64,000 bases of DNA, taken from assembly GCF_021533215.1 (NCBI RefSeq), contig NZ_JAJNKA010000011.1, forward strand, positions 124,001 through 188,000. Reading direction: 5' to 3'. This DNA is from Portibacter lacus (GTDB taxonomy: Bacteria; Bacteroidota; Bacteroidia; Chitinophagales; Saprospiraceae). Position numbers and translations under genes: made by a program. Numbering within the stretch: position 1 is the first letter of the stretch; every line of letters starts with the position of its first letter. Below, in pieces: positions 17,901-26,719 of the stretch. The notes beneath the pieces were generated by a model. It did no database searches and was not told the DNA's origin. It worked only from the letters and a program-made list of their open reading frames with translations.

Positions 17901-20159
17901 TCCTTAGAGAGCTCCGTAAAAGGAAGTGGGTATGTATATGTGTGGGCAAGTCCATCAGGAACAATTAGGAATAATCAACCATTTCTTAATATCCCGAATG
18001 TTACTCCTAATTTTACTGGAATATGGACATTAACTGTAGAAAATGGTGCTTGTGAATCACCACCAAGTTCCCCTATTGCAGTTGATATAGAAAAAGTATT
18101 AGCCTTTCAGATCACTCCTGTAGCGACTCAATGTGAGGGCGCTGAAATTGAATTATCAACAAATGCTGAACCTGAATCACAATTCTTCTGGTCTGGGCCT
18201 AATGACTTCCAGTCTAATGCTTTCACCCCAGATATTATAGCAGAAACAGGATTGTACCAAGCCTCTATTACAACGATTAATGGTTGTGAATATAAAGATG
18301 AAATATTTATAAACACAGTAGTACTCCCTAGAATTATAGGTGTTACTGTGAGTGAAGAGGGTGAATGCATCGATCAAGAAACGACATTGACCATTGTACC
18401 TAAATTTAGTATGGCAGCAGATGTTCAATTCGAGTGGACGGGCCCTAATATCACTTCTCAATCTTCATCACTAAGTATAGAGAATTATACTTTTGCTGAT
18501 AACGGAATTTATACAGTAAAACTATTAAGTGGTGATTGTGAATCAGAATCGTTCGATTTTGTGTTGAATTTTATAGTAAGTCCCGTTAAACCCACATTAA
18601 ACTTGAACCCAATTGCGTGTATCGGAGATTCTCTGATCATAAAAACAAATCAATACAATTCTAGCGCGATCTATCAATGGAACACTCCCCAAGGAATGTT
18701 AGAGACTACCGTAAATCAAATAGTTATCCCGAAGGTAGATTCGGAAATAGCTGGTGATTATTCGGTACAAGTCATGATTGGCCAGTGTACGTCGCCTGAA
18801 AGTGATATTGTGAACTTAGTTGTTAATGAAAATACATTTGTACCTAATATAAGTACAGCAGGGGAGGAATGCACAGAAAATGAATTCAAATTATTCGCTG
18901 ACTTGAGCGGAGAATATCCGGTTGAGTGGCAACTACCATCTGGTGAAATTATCAATGCTGATACTTTAAGACTAACTTTGAAAACAGAAGATGCCGGTGA
19001 CTATAGAGCCCGATCTTTTGCTAATGGCTGTCCATCAGACTGGTCTTCACCGATTAATTTAGATCTTATAGATCCGCGTATAGGAGTGACCCTTGCTGCA
19101 GATTTCATCTACAGTTGTAATAATGATGATTCTGGACTTGAATTTTGTATTGAAACAACGGAACCTACTAGCGGAATCAGTTTCCAATGGTTTTATAACG
19201 ATTTACTTTTGGGTGAAACCAGTTCGAATTGTTATCAAGTAGAAGACATGAGTGTTTTTGCATTTGGATTAAATGAAATCTCCCTAAAGTTCAATTACAA
19301 TGGATGCATCATACCATTTGATGAACCGTTATTCTTAGAAATTGAGAATGTAAGAAATATTGATGTTTCTGCAGGAGATCGACAGCTTTTCTGTGTAGGA
19401 GATGGACTGATCATGAATGCGGATGAAGTAAATACGACTAAGTTATCTGCATTTTGGACTGTTTCTGAAGGAGTTCTTGTGGACGATATCACAGATCCGA
19501 TGGCTGAGATTATGGTCACTGTAGATGTGGATAGCACATTCGCTGTCTGGAACGTAGAACATATCGAATGCGGAATTGTATATCGAGACTCTGTAGTGCT
19601 TAAGCAAAAAACGAAACCGCTGCCATTCTCTGATACCCTTTCTATGAGTGAGGCACAGTTGACCTTTAATCCACTTGAAAATGATATTTTAATTACTGGT
19701 AATACTTATCGTATTGCAGAAGTTTCATCGCCTAGATGGGGAAGTGCCTCTGTTTCTGGCGAAGCTATCATCTACAAGTCAGATCCAAAATTTATCGGTG
19801 GTCCTATAAAATTCACATATAAGGTCTGCGATGATGCATGTGCAGAATTATGTAATGAGGGAGAGATTGTCATTCTATATAACGCGGGTTCTTGCAAGGG
19901 AAGTAATGTCCTTACACCCAATAATGACGGTGCGAATGATCGATTTGTAATACCATGTATAGAGGAATCCGAACTTGCTGATAATTCGCTGGTGATTCTA
20001 AACGAGCTAGGGAATACGATTTTTGAGCAATCACCATATGATAATACTTGGGATGGCACTTTTAATGGAGAACCACTTCCGGAAGGCACCTATTATTACA
20101 TATTTAGGAAAGACAGCAAAGCAAGTGTTGTTCAAGGTTTCATTTCAATAGAACGCTAA
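14937..20159 (+). CDS. Giant secreted surface protein with HYR and Ig-like domains and T9SS type B sorting domain
   Basis: This 1740-aa protein starts with a signal peptide (to about residue 23, INGQ). The first 700 residues contain HYR-like modules, seen as repeated VTVFDD/VVDTVGP/TVIDNTPP strands with paired cysteines. The next 800 residues are repeated Ig-like/PKD-like units, each with a Cys and a W-x-G-P-x-G/F-type core (DWDGPGGF, SWYGPNGF, FWSGPNDF, FEWTGPN). The last 90 residues, from CKGSNVLTPNNDGANDRFVI to GTYYYIFRKD and the end, form the gliding-associated CHU_C domain, a T9SS type B sorting signal. It is predicted to be exported and attached at the cell surface as an adhesin-like protein. 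The PorP/SprF gene follows by one base. Confidence 0.9.
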   Translation: MKTKLRLSFFWITTLLFINSINGQITFVNPPEDITVTCDTYNPFPSEIETTDDCDGDIFVFTTNFSDRGNDVDTCNFYVYTVSRTFTATNNCADTARYTQIISVVDTVGPTFTPPPAVTINCSDLNNLPVAGNITPFADECGGPIFSTYEDEDIEMMCDSTIERTWTVYDVCGNSNSAIQLITVIDNTPPIFVNEPRDISVMCGMVDNPYPIFNDWVDKLGYATYRDACNQVDYVFAAVPGSYDINDIATFPGTHPSGLNAPECGVVPGAIQYETVDFIIVDDCGNAMAQSATFYYVDEVLPIIGDCAPNITVNLTGGDCTTNLTFDIPETSDSCVIENIEYAFSDMKSVSSETPGAENIIVDTLKVRLGEYTPEIEFKEENFFTVTLTNIDGEGEGEFFHIEDENNIEIGVTPLLSEECGSLSFELGPFTKGEMQTWASDGYISFYFIADVDEATPANSINDVCDDGSITVSQTITIERETGNITTYFQLDEQAAIEVEGLEVSTDINAGFHVVKFIAEDCAGNTSACVQNVTVFDDSPAQLICGVNMQLNSPADGCEASMLISEIAIINNPCDEEIKLEITIDGAMDMVISGLYDEIKDSLIYYPIGTSTIRVVASDFSNNQSQCSFTIQVEDDQFPIAICDNIDVPVVAVQLESFTLSPFMLAGNSTDNCGIRNIVIENNRYSCFDLNQVITRNVLIIDNSDNTSTCTGTFNISDGPVPLSFSAGICPEDSLKLFLNIPAKDEYTYDWDGPGGFSSVLAEPYIPEVQTIHEGRYFVTITNSITGCTSQGFIDVEIDDVKQPLFTTEEIGCTAIPHRLSSNEISGEVRYNWYQYINNVRFLLGTSEVPFIDIEFEPGEYILGMNVSNSKCESLSSERIAVEIRGQPEGAICTALIPGCIGSPLTLCVDDPKDDYLISWYGPNGFESDLPMPVVTDSFTSAFSGVYKLVIENNKCITDTLTTTVTSNVTPPAPEILGDRRLCAGDTLSLESSVKGSGYVYVWASPSGTIRNNQPFLNIPNVTPNFTGIWTLTVENGACESPPSSPIAVDIEKVLAFQITPVATQCEGAEIELSTNAEPESQFFWSGPNDFQSNAFTPDIIAETGLYQASITTINGCEYKDEIFINTVVLPRIIGVTVSEEGECIDQETTLTIVPKFSMAADVQFEWTGPNITSQSSSLSIENYTFADNGIYTVKLLSGDCESESFDFVLNFIVSPVKPTLNLNPIACIGDSLIIKTNQYNSSAIYQWNTPQGMLETTVNQIVIPKVDSEIAGDYSVQVMIGQCTSPESDIVNLVVNENTFVPNISTAGEECTENEFKLFADLSGEYPVEWQLPSGEIINADTLRLTLKTEDAGDYRARSFANGCPSDWSSPINLDLIDPRIGVTLAADFIYSCNNDDSGLEFCIETTEPTSGISFQWFYNDLLLGETSSNCYQVEDMSVFAFGLNEISLKFNYNGCIIPFDEPLFLEIENVRNIDVSAGDRQLFCVGDGLIMNADEVNTTKLSAFWTVSEGVLVDDITDPMAEIMVTVDVDSTFAVWNVEHIECGIVYRDSVVLKQKTKPLPFSDTLSMSEAQLTFNPLENDILITGNTYRIAEVSSPRWGSASVSGEAIIYKSDPKFIGGPIKFTYKVCDDACAELCNEGEIVILYNAGSCKGSNVLTPNNDGANDRFVIPCIEESELADNSLVILNELGNTIFEQSPYDNTWDGTFNGEPLPEGTYYYIFRKDSKASVVQGFISIER

Positions 20160-20160
20160 T

Positions 20161-21069
20161 ATGAAAAATCTATCCATTATTATTCTTCTTATTATTAGTT
20201 GTCAATGTTTGAGCGGCCAACTCGAATTGCCATATACCTCATCGATTGTTCACGGGAACTTTGTGAATCCAGCGCACATCGACCAAGAGGATGTAACGCA
20301 ATTTGTATTTTTGAATAGAGAACAATGGAACGGGGCAATCGGTGCGCCAAGTTCTCAAGTAGTAGGCGCACTTGTGCCTTTAGATGATAACAGTAAAATC
20401 GGAGCTAATATTTTCAGAAACACATCAGGCGTTTCTAGTCGATTCACCTTCGATGTTAATTATAGTTACTTATTAAAAATAGAGGAAGCCAAAATTCGGT
20501 TCGGAATTCTAGCTTCTTTCCAGCAAGGAAAAAAAGATTTCACAAAGCCGAATGTATTGTTAAGCGATCCACTTTCAGATGATCCCGTTATCTCAGATGG
20601 AGTTTATAATTATTCAAGTTTTAATACGGGAATAGGAATGCATTACCAGAACGGAATTTTCGATTTTGGAATCAGTCTTCCGAGGTTGTTAGCAAACCGT
20701 ATAGGATTGTTCGGCAGTGAGAAAGTTAGTAATAATACGCCACTTTTTACTTATGTCAATGTTGCAGCACCATTGGGTGGAGGATCTAAGTTGAATAATA
20801 GATTGAACTTACAATTTGACAGTGGGCAGTATTCACTTTTGCAATACTTCATAGGTTATAATTACAAAAGCCAAATGGACGCTGGTGTCCAATTAAATTC
20901 ACAAATTACCAATGGTTTCGGATTACAATCTCTTGACTTTTTAGTAGTCATTGCGATCCATAAAGATTTTTCTTTAGGATTATCTTACGGAGTTCCTTTA
21001 AGCACAATCAATCAGGTTACGCCAGGTAGCTTTGAAGTATTTATCAGTTACTTACTAAGAAAAGAATAA
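20161..21069 (+). CDS. PorP/SprF-family type IX secretion membrane protein
   Basis: This 302-aa outer-membrane beta-barrel protein has a signal peptide (ending SGQ, residue 19). The family start pattern FVNPAHIDQEDVTQFVFLNREQWNGAIGAPSS is visible in pieces: NPA near residue 36, then REQW and the G-AP segment. Its stop-to-start distance from the giant surface protein is one base, the common pairing of a type B T9SS substrate with a dedicated PorP/SprF. The likely role is export or surface attachment of that substrate. Confidence 0.85.
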   Translation: MKNLSIIILLIISCQCLSGQLELPYTSSIVHGNFVNPAHIDQEDVTQFVFLNREQWNGAIGAPSSQVVGALVPLDDNSKIGANIFRNTSGVSSRFTFDVNYSYLLKIEEAKIRFGILASFQQGKKDFTKPNVLLSDPLSDDPVISDGVYNYSSFNTGIGMHYQNGIFDFGISLPRLLANRIGLFGSEKVSNNTPLFTYVNVAAPLGGGSKLNNRLNLQFDSGQYSLLQYFIGYNYKSQMDAGVQLNSQITNGFGLQSLDFLVVIAIHKDFSLGLSYGVPLSTINQVTPGSFEVFISYLLRKE

Positions 21070-21413
21070 TCTGTTATTGGTCTTTAAAAGAAAATAAGGG
21101 CGTTGCCTGAATAATAGGTTGTCGTTAATTTCTCACATAGAAGTCTATTGACTTAGAATCCATTTACATTCCTTAATACATTTATACTGAGCCTAGAGAG
21201 CTAGCTAGTGCTAGAGGAATACTGTCATTTAGTTAGTTTCCATTGACCTTTTATATTTCGTATAACTTTCTTGATTTAGAAACTCAATGATTTACTAGAT
21301 AAAAAAATTGACCTAAAAAAAAGAAAGCATGCAACCCTTCATTTTCTATCTTGTCTTTAATATGTGGCAATTGGTATAAAAACCATTGACATAAAACAAA
21401 ACCCAAACTTTAA
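21070..21413. other. 344-bp intergenic region upstream of the ECF sigma operon
   Basis: No open reading frame. It contains the candidate ECF promoter at 21333-21358 annotated separately. No clear terminator for the upstream T9SS pair was seen. Confidence 0.4.
21333..21358 (+). promoter_or_regulatory. Candidate ECF-type (autoregulated) promoter
   Basis: AAC (21333-21335) is followed after 16 bases by TGTC (21352-21355). This resembles the AAC-N16-CGTC architecture used by many ECF sigma factors, which often transcribe their own operon. It lies 56 bases before the GTG start. Based on one site and one mismatch. Confidence 0.35.
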
Positions 21414-21965
21414 GTGAATAATACTTCTATACATGCTGATTTAGTCAGAATGTGTATTAAAGGAGATAGAAATTCGCAGCAAAAGCTTTATCAGCAATAT
21501 TCTAAAGCAATGTACAATATCTGCTTAAGAATGATGGGAAATAAAATGGATGCTGAGGATGTGCTGCAAGGATCGTTTATCGATGTTTTTCGCAATCTGA
21601 AAAAATTTCGAGGAGATGCTTCAGTTGGATCGTGGATAAAGCGAATCGTCATCAATAATTGCTTGAATCAAATCAAGAAAAATAAGATGAGTTTCGCAGA
21701 TATGCCAGATCATGCTTCAGAGATCACAGAAGAGACTAACGAAAAGATGCAATATGACATTGCAGCTGTACACAAGGCTATCCAGCAACTTCCGGATGGA
21801 TACAGAACTATATTGAATCTGTATTTACTAGAAGGCTATAGCCATGAAGAGATTAGTGAGATACTTGATATCAGTACCTCCACATCGAAATCACAATTTA
21901 GCAGAGCTAAATCGAAATTGAGAGAAATTATTAAATCTAGAGACCATTTAAAAATAGAATTATGA
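21414..21965 (+). CDS. ECF-type RNA polymerase sigma factor
   Basis: This 183-aa protein has sigma region 2 (QKLYQQYSKAMYNICLRM through DAEDVLQGSFIDVFRNL) and region 4 (LPDGYRTILNLYLLEGYSHEEISEILDISTSTSKSQFSRAKSKLRE), with no region 1 or 3, as in ECF factors. The start is GTG, giving NNTSIHADLVRMCIKGD; the next Met at residue 13 would cut into region 2. It overlaps the next gene by 4 bp (ATGA). The neighbours suggest a sigma/anti-sigma/effector operon responding to an envelope signal. Confidence 0.92.
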   Translation: MNNTSIHADLVRMCIKGDRNSQQKLYQQYSKAMYNICLRMMGNKMDAEDVLQGSFIDVFRNLKKFRGDASVGSWIKRIVINNCLNQIKKNKMSFADMPDHASEITEETNEKMQYDIAAVHKAIQQLPDGYRTILNLYLLEGYSHEEISEILDISTSTSKSQFSRAKSKLREIIKSRDHLKIEL

Positions 21966-22495
21966 GCGATTCTTTAGAAGATTTTATCAGAAATAATAGG
22001 GCAGAGTTAGACGTAGATGAACCATCTATTAATCTTTGGCAAGGTATAGAAGATAAGATCCCAAGTCAGAAGAAAAGAAAACTATGGAGCTCTATGGCTG
22101 TTGCTGCATCTGTAATGGTTCTAGTTGTAGCTGCTTATTTTATGGGCGTTCAGCATTCAGGGAGCGACATTAATAAGAATCTTTTCGCAAATGAACAAGA
22201 CTTCCAAGAATTTCAGGAAACGAATGATTATTACACCACCACGATAGACTATAAAATGTCACAAGCGAAAGACGCTGGTATCGATAGTGAAGTCCTTAAT
22301 GATTTGAAACAATTGGATGAGGTGTATAATGAATTAAAAGAAGAAATGTTGACCAGTGATCATCAGAATAAAGAATTTCTGATTAACCTGATGATTAAAA
22401 ATTATAAAACAAAAATCGATATTCTGGAAAGAATAATCAATAAAAAAAATAGCAATGAACTTAAAATTACAGATGATGAGACCATTAATATATAG
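21962..22495 (+). CDS. Probable membrane-anchored anti-sigma factor
   Basis: This 177-aa protein has an acidic cytoplasmic N-terminus (DSLEDFIRNNRAELDVDEP), one membrane helix at about 44-62 (LWSSMAVAASVMVLVVAAYF) and a helical, charged C-terminal part. Size, single helix and the 4-bp overlap with the ECF sigma gene fit an anti-sigma factor, but I see no zinc-binding (ZAS) motif. The role is inferred from context. Confidence 0.65.
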   Translation: MSDSLEDFIRNNRAELDVDEPSINLWQGIEDKIPSQKKRKLWSSMAVAASVMVLVVAAYFMGVQHSGSDINKNLFANEQDFQEFQETNDYYTTTIDYKMSQAKDAGIDSEVLNDLKQLDEVYNELKEEMLTSDHQNKEFLINLMIKNYKTKIDILERIINKKNSNELKITDDETINI

Positions 22496-23582
22496 CATAG
22501 TATTGCTTGTTGTTGGAGTAGTCCAAGGCTATGCTGCTAGTCCAGCGGTGGACATTGAAAAGGTGATAGAGAAATCATTTGATATTACTTCAGATGGAAC
22601 GCTAGATATAAGAAATAAATATGGTAACGTTACCATTTCTGATTGGGATAAGAATTCGATCGATATTAAGGTAACGATTACTGTGAAGACGGGATCGCAG
22701 TCTAAGGCAGATGAAATCTTCGATAGAATTGATATCCAGTTCAATGGATCTAGTGATTATGTTTCTGCTTTCACGGAGATAGAAAGTAAAAGCAACTCTT
22801 GGTTTAGCTGGGGCTCATGGAGTAGTGGTAATGACTACGAGATAGATTATGAAGTGAAAATGCCGAAAACGCTGTATCTGAAATTAGAAAATAAATATGG
22901 GAACGCATACCTACCAGATCTAGATAATGGCGCGTCAGTTATAATGAAATATGGAAATGTGGTCATGCGATCTATAGAAGGTAAAGTTGCTCTAGACTTG
23001 GGATATGGGAATGCAGACTTTGGTGATTTAGGAAATTTAACTGCGGATATAAAATACAGCAATATTAAAGGTAGCTCTACTCAAAATTTAAACATTAATT
23101 CTAAGTATTCTTCTATCAAAATAGGTGACGTAGTGAACGTGAAATCGGAAACGAAGTATGATAACTATGTTATAGAAAGAGCTGGAAAAATAACAAACTT
23201 TGGGAAGTACGATTCTTGGGATTTAGGTGAAATAGAAAGCTTATCTTCTGAAACGAAATACACAGACTTTGTGATAGATTACCTGAAGAAAGATTTGGAT
23301 ATAGATCAGAAATATGGTGCGATCAGAGTTCGAAAATTAGATTGTAATTCTGATGCTGAAGTTGATCTAGAAGTAGGATTTACAGAAATTGATTTTGATA
23401 TGGATGGATGTAATGATTATGAAATAGAATATGAGGGAAGATATACAGATCTATCTTTAACCAGAGCGCTAGATGACTCAGTAATAGAGTCTGGAAATGA
23501 TACTTCTCTAAACGAGAGAATCGGAAGTGGGAAAAGGAAGTTTGATATTGAAATGGAATATGGAAGGCTTAAGATGAAGTAA
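22455..23582 (+). CDS. Exported protein with KYGN beta-solenoid repeats (DUF4097-like)
   Basis: This 375-aa protein has an N-terminal hydrophobic signal (residues 9-27). The body has regularly spaced short motifs NKYGNV, NKYGNAYL, MKYGNVVM, LGYGNADFG, IKYSNIKG, SKYSSIKIG, TKYDNYVIE, TKYTDFVID, QKYGAIRV and EYGRLKM, about every 18-25 residues. This resembles the DUF4097/auto-adhesin beta-solenoid families. Its start overlaps the anti-sigma gene by 41 bp; ATG codons at 22473 and 22476 are alternative starts that would give a tighter signal peptide. As third gene of the ECF operon it may be the sensed or effector envelope protein; that is inference. Confidence 0.7.
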   Translation: MNLKLQMMRPLIYSIVLLVVGVVQGYAASPAVDIEKVIEKSFDITSDGTLDIRNKYGNVTISDWDKNSIDIKVTITVKTGSQSKADEIFDRIDIQFNGSSDYVSAFTEIESKSNSWFSWGSWSSGNDYEIDYEVKMPKTLYLKLENKYGNAYLPDLDNGASVIMKYGNVVMRSIEGKVALDLGYGNADFGDLGNLTADIKYSNIKGSSTQNLNINSKYSSIKIGDVVNVKSETKYDNYVIERAGKITNFGKYDSWDLGEIESLSSETKYTDFVIDYLKKDLDIDQKYGAIRVRKLDCNSDAEVDLEVGFTEIDFDMDGCNDYEIEYEGRYTDLSLTRALDDSVIESGNDTSLNERIGSGKRKFDIEMEYGRLKMK

Positions 23583-23618
23583 GCAATATTTTCGCAGCAT
23601 ATAATAGAAATAAAAAAC

Positions 23619-23646
23619 GCCATCTATTCTTAATTGAATAGATGGC
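23619..23646. terminator. Bidirectional terminator between convergent genes
   Basis: Perfect 11-bp inverted repeat GCCATCTATTC (23619-23629) / GAATAGATGGC (23636-23646). It has an A-run before it (T-run for the minus strand) and a T-rich stretch after it, serving the ECF operon and the oxidoreductase gene. Confidence 0.85.
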
Positions 23647-23734
23647 TATTGTCATTTTTGTGAATGCGATAGTAATGTTTTTTTACTTATAGATTTATTC
23701 ACGTTAACCCATTCACAATTTCGGTCAATACGTT

Positions 23735-25075
23735 TTAAAATTTACGATAAGGAGAATCTAAATATTGATTAGCTTCTGCTTCTGCAAATTGTGCTTTTTT
23801 AGCATCCCAGTGTAATTTCTTTCCTGGGAATCTGTTCGCAATAACACCTAACAGTATGGTCTCAGTTAATCTAGATGCATAGGAGAATGGTGCAGATGTT
23901 TCTGCTTTCCCTAGACATGCATCCACGAACTGATGATAATGTAACGCTCCTTGAGTTCCGTAATCTCTTACAGGTTCTCCTAATGCTTTCGCTGCAGGAA
24001 TACTATCTAAGTCAAGGTCAACATACTTGCCATCTACGATATGACTTGGTAATTTCATAAAGTGTGGAAGTAGTAATCTACCTTTTTCACCGATAAACAT
24101 AGCACCTTGATCTGGTAGAGCATCATTGTTCGGTAATTTCAAGTCCTCATGCATGTCAGGAGCTCCTGGGCCATCATACCATATCCACTTGAAGTTTTCA
24201 GTGGTATATTTAGTTCCTGGGAATTCATAAGTTACAATGTTATTGTTCGGATGACTGAATCCATTTGGTTCTCTGCACTCGTTTACGATGGTCTTAGGTA
24301 CATCTAATGCTAATGCATTATAAGGAGTATCAAATATGTGAACACCCATATCACCTAACGTTCCACATCCGTAGTCTAGCAGTTTACGCCAGTTTCCTGG
24401 ATGATAGAATCCATCTTTGTATGGTCTTTCTGCTGAGGTTCCTAACCATAAGTTCCAGTCTAAATTTTCAGGGATAGCATCTGAACCTGTAGGAACAGGA
24501 CCGTCATATCCCCAGTTTTTAGGAGACCATGCACGAACCGTGTGTACCTTCCCGATAATGCCTCCTTGGATTAATTTAGTAGCAAGAATATAATCGTAAA
24601 ATGAGTGCACTTGGATACCCATCTGAGTAACTAAATTTTTCTTTTTAGCTAACTTATCCATTGCTCTTGCCTCAGTAACATGATGCGTCAAAGGCTTCTG
24701 ACAATATACATTTTTGCCTAACTCCATTGCTGCCATTGATGCAGGTGCATGTGTGTGATCTGGAGTAGAAACGATGACTGCATCTATTTCATCTCCGATC
24801 TCTACTAGAAGTTGTCTATAATCTGCATAGGTTTTAGCATTAGGAAACATTTTCTTTGCTTCAGCTAATGCATTAGAGTCTACATCACAAAGAGCAGTAA
24901 CTACAACAGAGCTGTGTGAAGAAATATCCTTAAGATCTGCCATTCCCATATTTGATACACCGATATGTGCTGTCCTTAGTTTTCCATTTTTAGGTATTTT
25001 CATTGCGCAAGATGGCAATGCAGCGGCACCTACCGTATAAATCGTTGCTCTCTTTAAAAACTCTCTTTTTTTCAT
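23735..25075 (-). CDS. Gfo/Idh/MocA-family NAD(P)-dependent oxidoreductase, exported
   Basis: This 446-aa protein has an N-terminal twin-arginine-like or lipoprotein signal (KKREFLKRATIYTVG, then LPSCAM with Cys23). A Rossmann fold follows, with the catalytic-region EKP-type motif seen as CQKPLTHHVTEA at about 130. Bacteroidota export many such enzymes to act on sugars or sugar alcohols in the periplasm. A perfect palindrome 29-40 bases upstream may be its operator. Substrate unknown. Confidence 0.85.
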   Translation of the reverse strand: MKKREFLKRATIYTVGAAALPSCAMKIPKNGKLRTAHIGVSNMGMADLKDISSHSSVVVTALCDVDSNALAEAKKMFPNAKTYADYRQLLVEIGDEIDAVIVSTPDHTHAPASMAAMELGKNVYCQKPLTHHVTEARAMDKLAKKKNLVTQMGIQVHSFYDYILATKLIQGGIIGKVHTVRAWSPKNWGYDGPVPTGSDAIPENLDWNLWLGTSAERPYKDGFYHPGNWRKLLDYGCGTLGDMGVHIFDTPYNALALDVPKTIVNECREPNGFSHPNNNIVTYEFPGTKYTTENFKWIWYDGPGAPDMHEDLKLPNNDALPDQGAMFIGEKGRLLLPHFMKLPSHIVDGKYVDLDLDSIPAAKALGEPVRDYGTQGALHYHQFVDACLGKAETSAPFSYASRLTETILLGVIANRFPGKKLHWDAKKAQFAEAEANQYLDSPYRKF

Positions 25076-25103
25076 CAGATTTTTATTTAGTATTCCATTT
25101 TAT

Positions 25104-25115
25104 GTTAACGTTAAC
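25104..25115. promoter_or_regulatory. Palindromic operator candidate GTTAACGTTAAC
   Basis: A perfect 12-bp palindrome with a central CG, 29 bases upstream of the oxidoreductase start codon. LacI-family repressors typically bind palindromes with a central CG pair, and sugar-linked oxidoreductases are plausible targets. No LacI-type gene is visible in the window. Confidence 0.4.
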
Positions 25116-25269
25116 TTTTTTCTTGCCCTAATATACAATCGTATTTTAAAAGTTCAATTTTTTAGGAAAGGAATGTTTTATTATCCGACGATAACTTTGA
25201 TAAAAATGTAAGTAAGATTATATCTTTCATATAATATGCTTAAATTCCTTTTATAATTTTCACAATAGA

Positions 25270-26364
25270 ATGGAATACAAAAGTATATACGTTGCGGCCT
25301 CTGGTCAGCATGTGGGGAAAACCACGACAACACTTGGTTTGGTAGCCTCTTTCCTTAAGAAAGGATTGAATGTCGGATATTGCAAACCCGTAGGACAGAA
25401 ATTTCTCGATATTGAAAAACTTAGAGTAGATAAGGATACACTCTTGTTTGCGGATCTTATCAATTTCAATATGATTCCTGAAGTTCACAGTCCGATTATA
25501 TTAGGAAAGGGAGCAACTGAGAAAATCATAGACGATCCATCACTAAAAGATAAAATTCTTGAAGATCTTTTAGAAGCTAAAGAAAAGTTAGAGAATAATC
25601 ACGAATTAGTAGTATATGAAGGAACAGGACATCCCGGCGTTGGCTCTATCGGTGGGGTTTCTAATGCAAAAGTTGCCAAAATGGTGAATGCTCATGTCAT
25701 CATGGTCATAGAAGGTGGAATAGGATCGACGATAGATAAACTGAACATGTGCCTTGCCCTTTTCAGAGAAGAAGATGTACCGATATTAGGTGTTATCGTT
25801 AATAAAGTACTGCCAGATAAAATTCCTAAGATCCAACACTACTTGGGAAAGTGGTTCGAAAGTAATGAGTTGAAATTGCTAGGAATCATTCCTTATGATA
25901 AGCATTTGGCGCACCCAATTATGAAAACGATCTGTATCGCAATTAATGGAACCGTCATGGCGAATGCTGAAAACCTTAACAATGAAGTGGAAGATATTAT
26001 CGCAGGATCTTTGATTCGAATGGATGAACTCAAAGAATCTGAAAACTTATTATTGGTAGTAGGAGCGGAGAACCTACATAATGCCATTGCGAAAATTCAA
26101 GTGCTTTCTAAGGCTGCTGGCCAAGAAAAAACCCCATTGTCGGGAATTGTCGTAACGGGAAAAGGAGAGATCGAAGAAAGTGCCTTCCCCTATATTGACA
26201 AAAATAAAATTCCAATGGTTAGAACATTGTTAGACACTTATGGATCAGTATTGAAAATCAGTAGGATCGAAGTAAAAATTAATAGAAATACACCTTGGAA
26301 GGTGAAACGGGCAATTCAATTAATAGAGGAAAATGTGGACTTAGATAATATGCTGAAAAAGTAA
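25270..26364 (+). CDS. BioD/CobQ-like P-loop ATPase with DRTGG-type C-terminal domain (Pta N-terminal-like)
   Basis: This 364-aa protein has a Walker A P-loop ASGQHVGKTTTTLGLV (residues 10-25) and a dethiobiotin-synthetase-like fold (YCKPVGQK, then VVYEGTGHPGVGSIGG, then VIVNKV). The C-terminal part from about 220 (VMANAENLNNEVEDIIAGSL to the end) matches the DRTGG regulatory domain region. The same two domains form the N-terminal half of some phosphotransacetylases; here the acetyltransferase domain is absent. The reaction is unknown. It is divergent from the oxidoreductase gene. Confidence 0.75.
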   Translation: MEYKSIYVAASGQHVGKTTTTLGLVASFLKKGLNVGYCKPVGQKFLDIEKLRVDKDTLLFADLINFNMIPEVHSPIILGKGATEKIIDDPSLKDKILEDLLEAKEKLENNHELVVYEGTGHPGVGSIGGVSNAKVAKMVNAHVIMVIEGGIGSTIDKLNMCLALFREEDVPILGVIVNKVLPDKIPKIQHYLGKWFESNELKLLGIIPYDKHLAHPIMKTICIAINGTVMANAENLNNEVEDIIAGSLIRMDELKESENLLLVVGAENLHNAIAKIQVLSKAAGQEKTPLSGIVVTGKGEIEESAFPYIDKNKIPMVRTLLDTYGSVLKISRIEVKINRNTPWKVKRAIQLIEENVDLDNMLKK

Positions 26365-26366
26365 AA

Positions 26367-26414
26367 GGCAGCTCTTCAAAAAAAATGAATAGTGAGAGTT
26401 TCGAATGAGCTGCC
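26367..26414 (+). terminator. Probable terminator hairpin after the BioD/Pta-like gene
   Basis: Inverted repeat GGCAGCTC (26367-26374) / GAGCTGCC (26407-26414) with a 32-base loop, directly after the stop codon and followed by a T-rich stretch. The remaining 305 bp to the next gene are AT-rich and show no other structure I can support. Confidence 0.5.
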
Positions 26415-26719
26415 TCTCAAGATATCTTTTTAAGTAGTATTAAAACGATAGCCTTTCGAAATGTGCTGCCTAAATCTTAATTATTTCTTAAATAAATATT
26501 ATTACACAATAAGATATTTCGTAAAACTTGATCTGTAAAAAAGTGGCAAGCCCCATAAGACGGGGAGAAATGCAAACTAACTTGCGCTTTATCTGAAAAG
26601 AAAATTAAATTTTTTCTAAACAGCAATATTTAAATACAAAACCAAGTTTCATATAGGAATCAAATCATAGACTATATAAAAATTTATACACTCAATTTTA
26701 ATATCATTAAATCTTTAGA

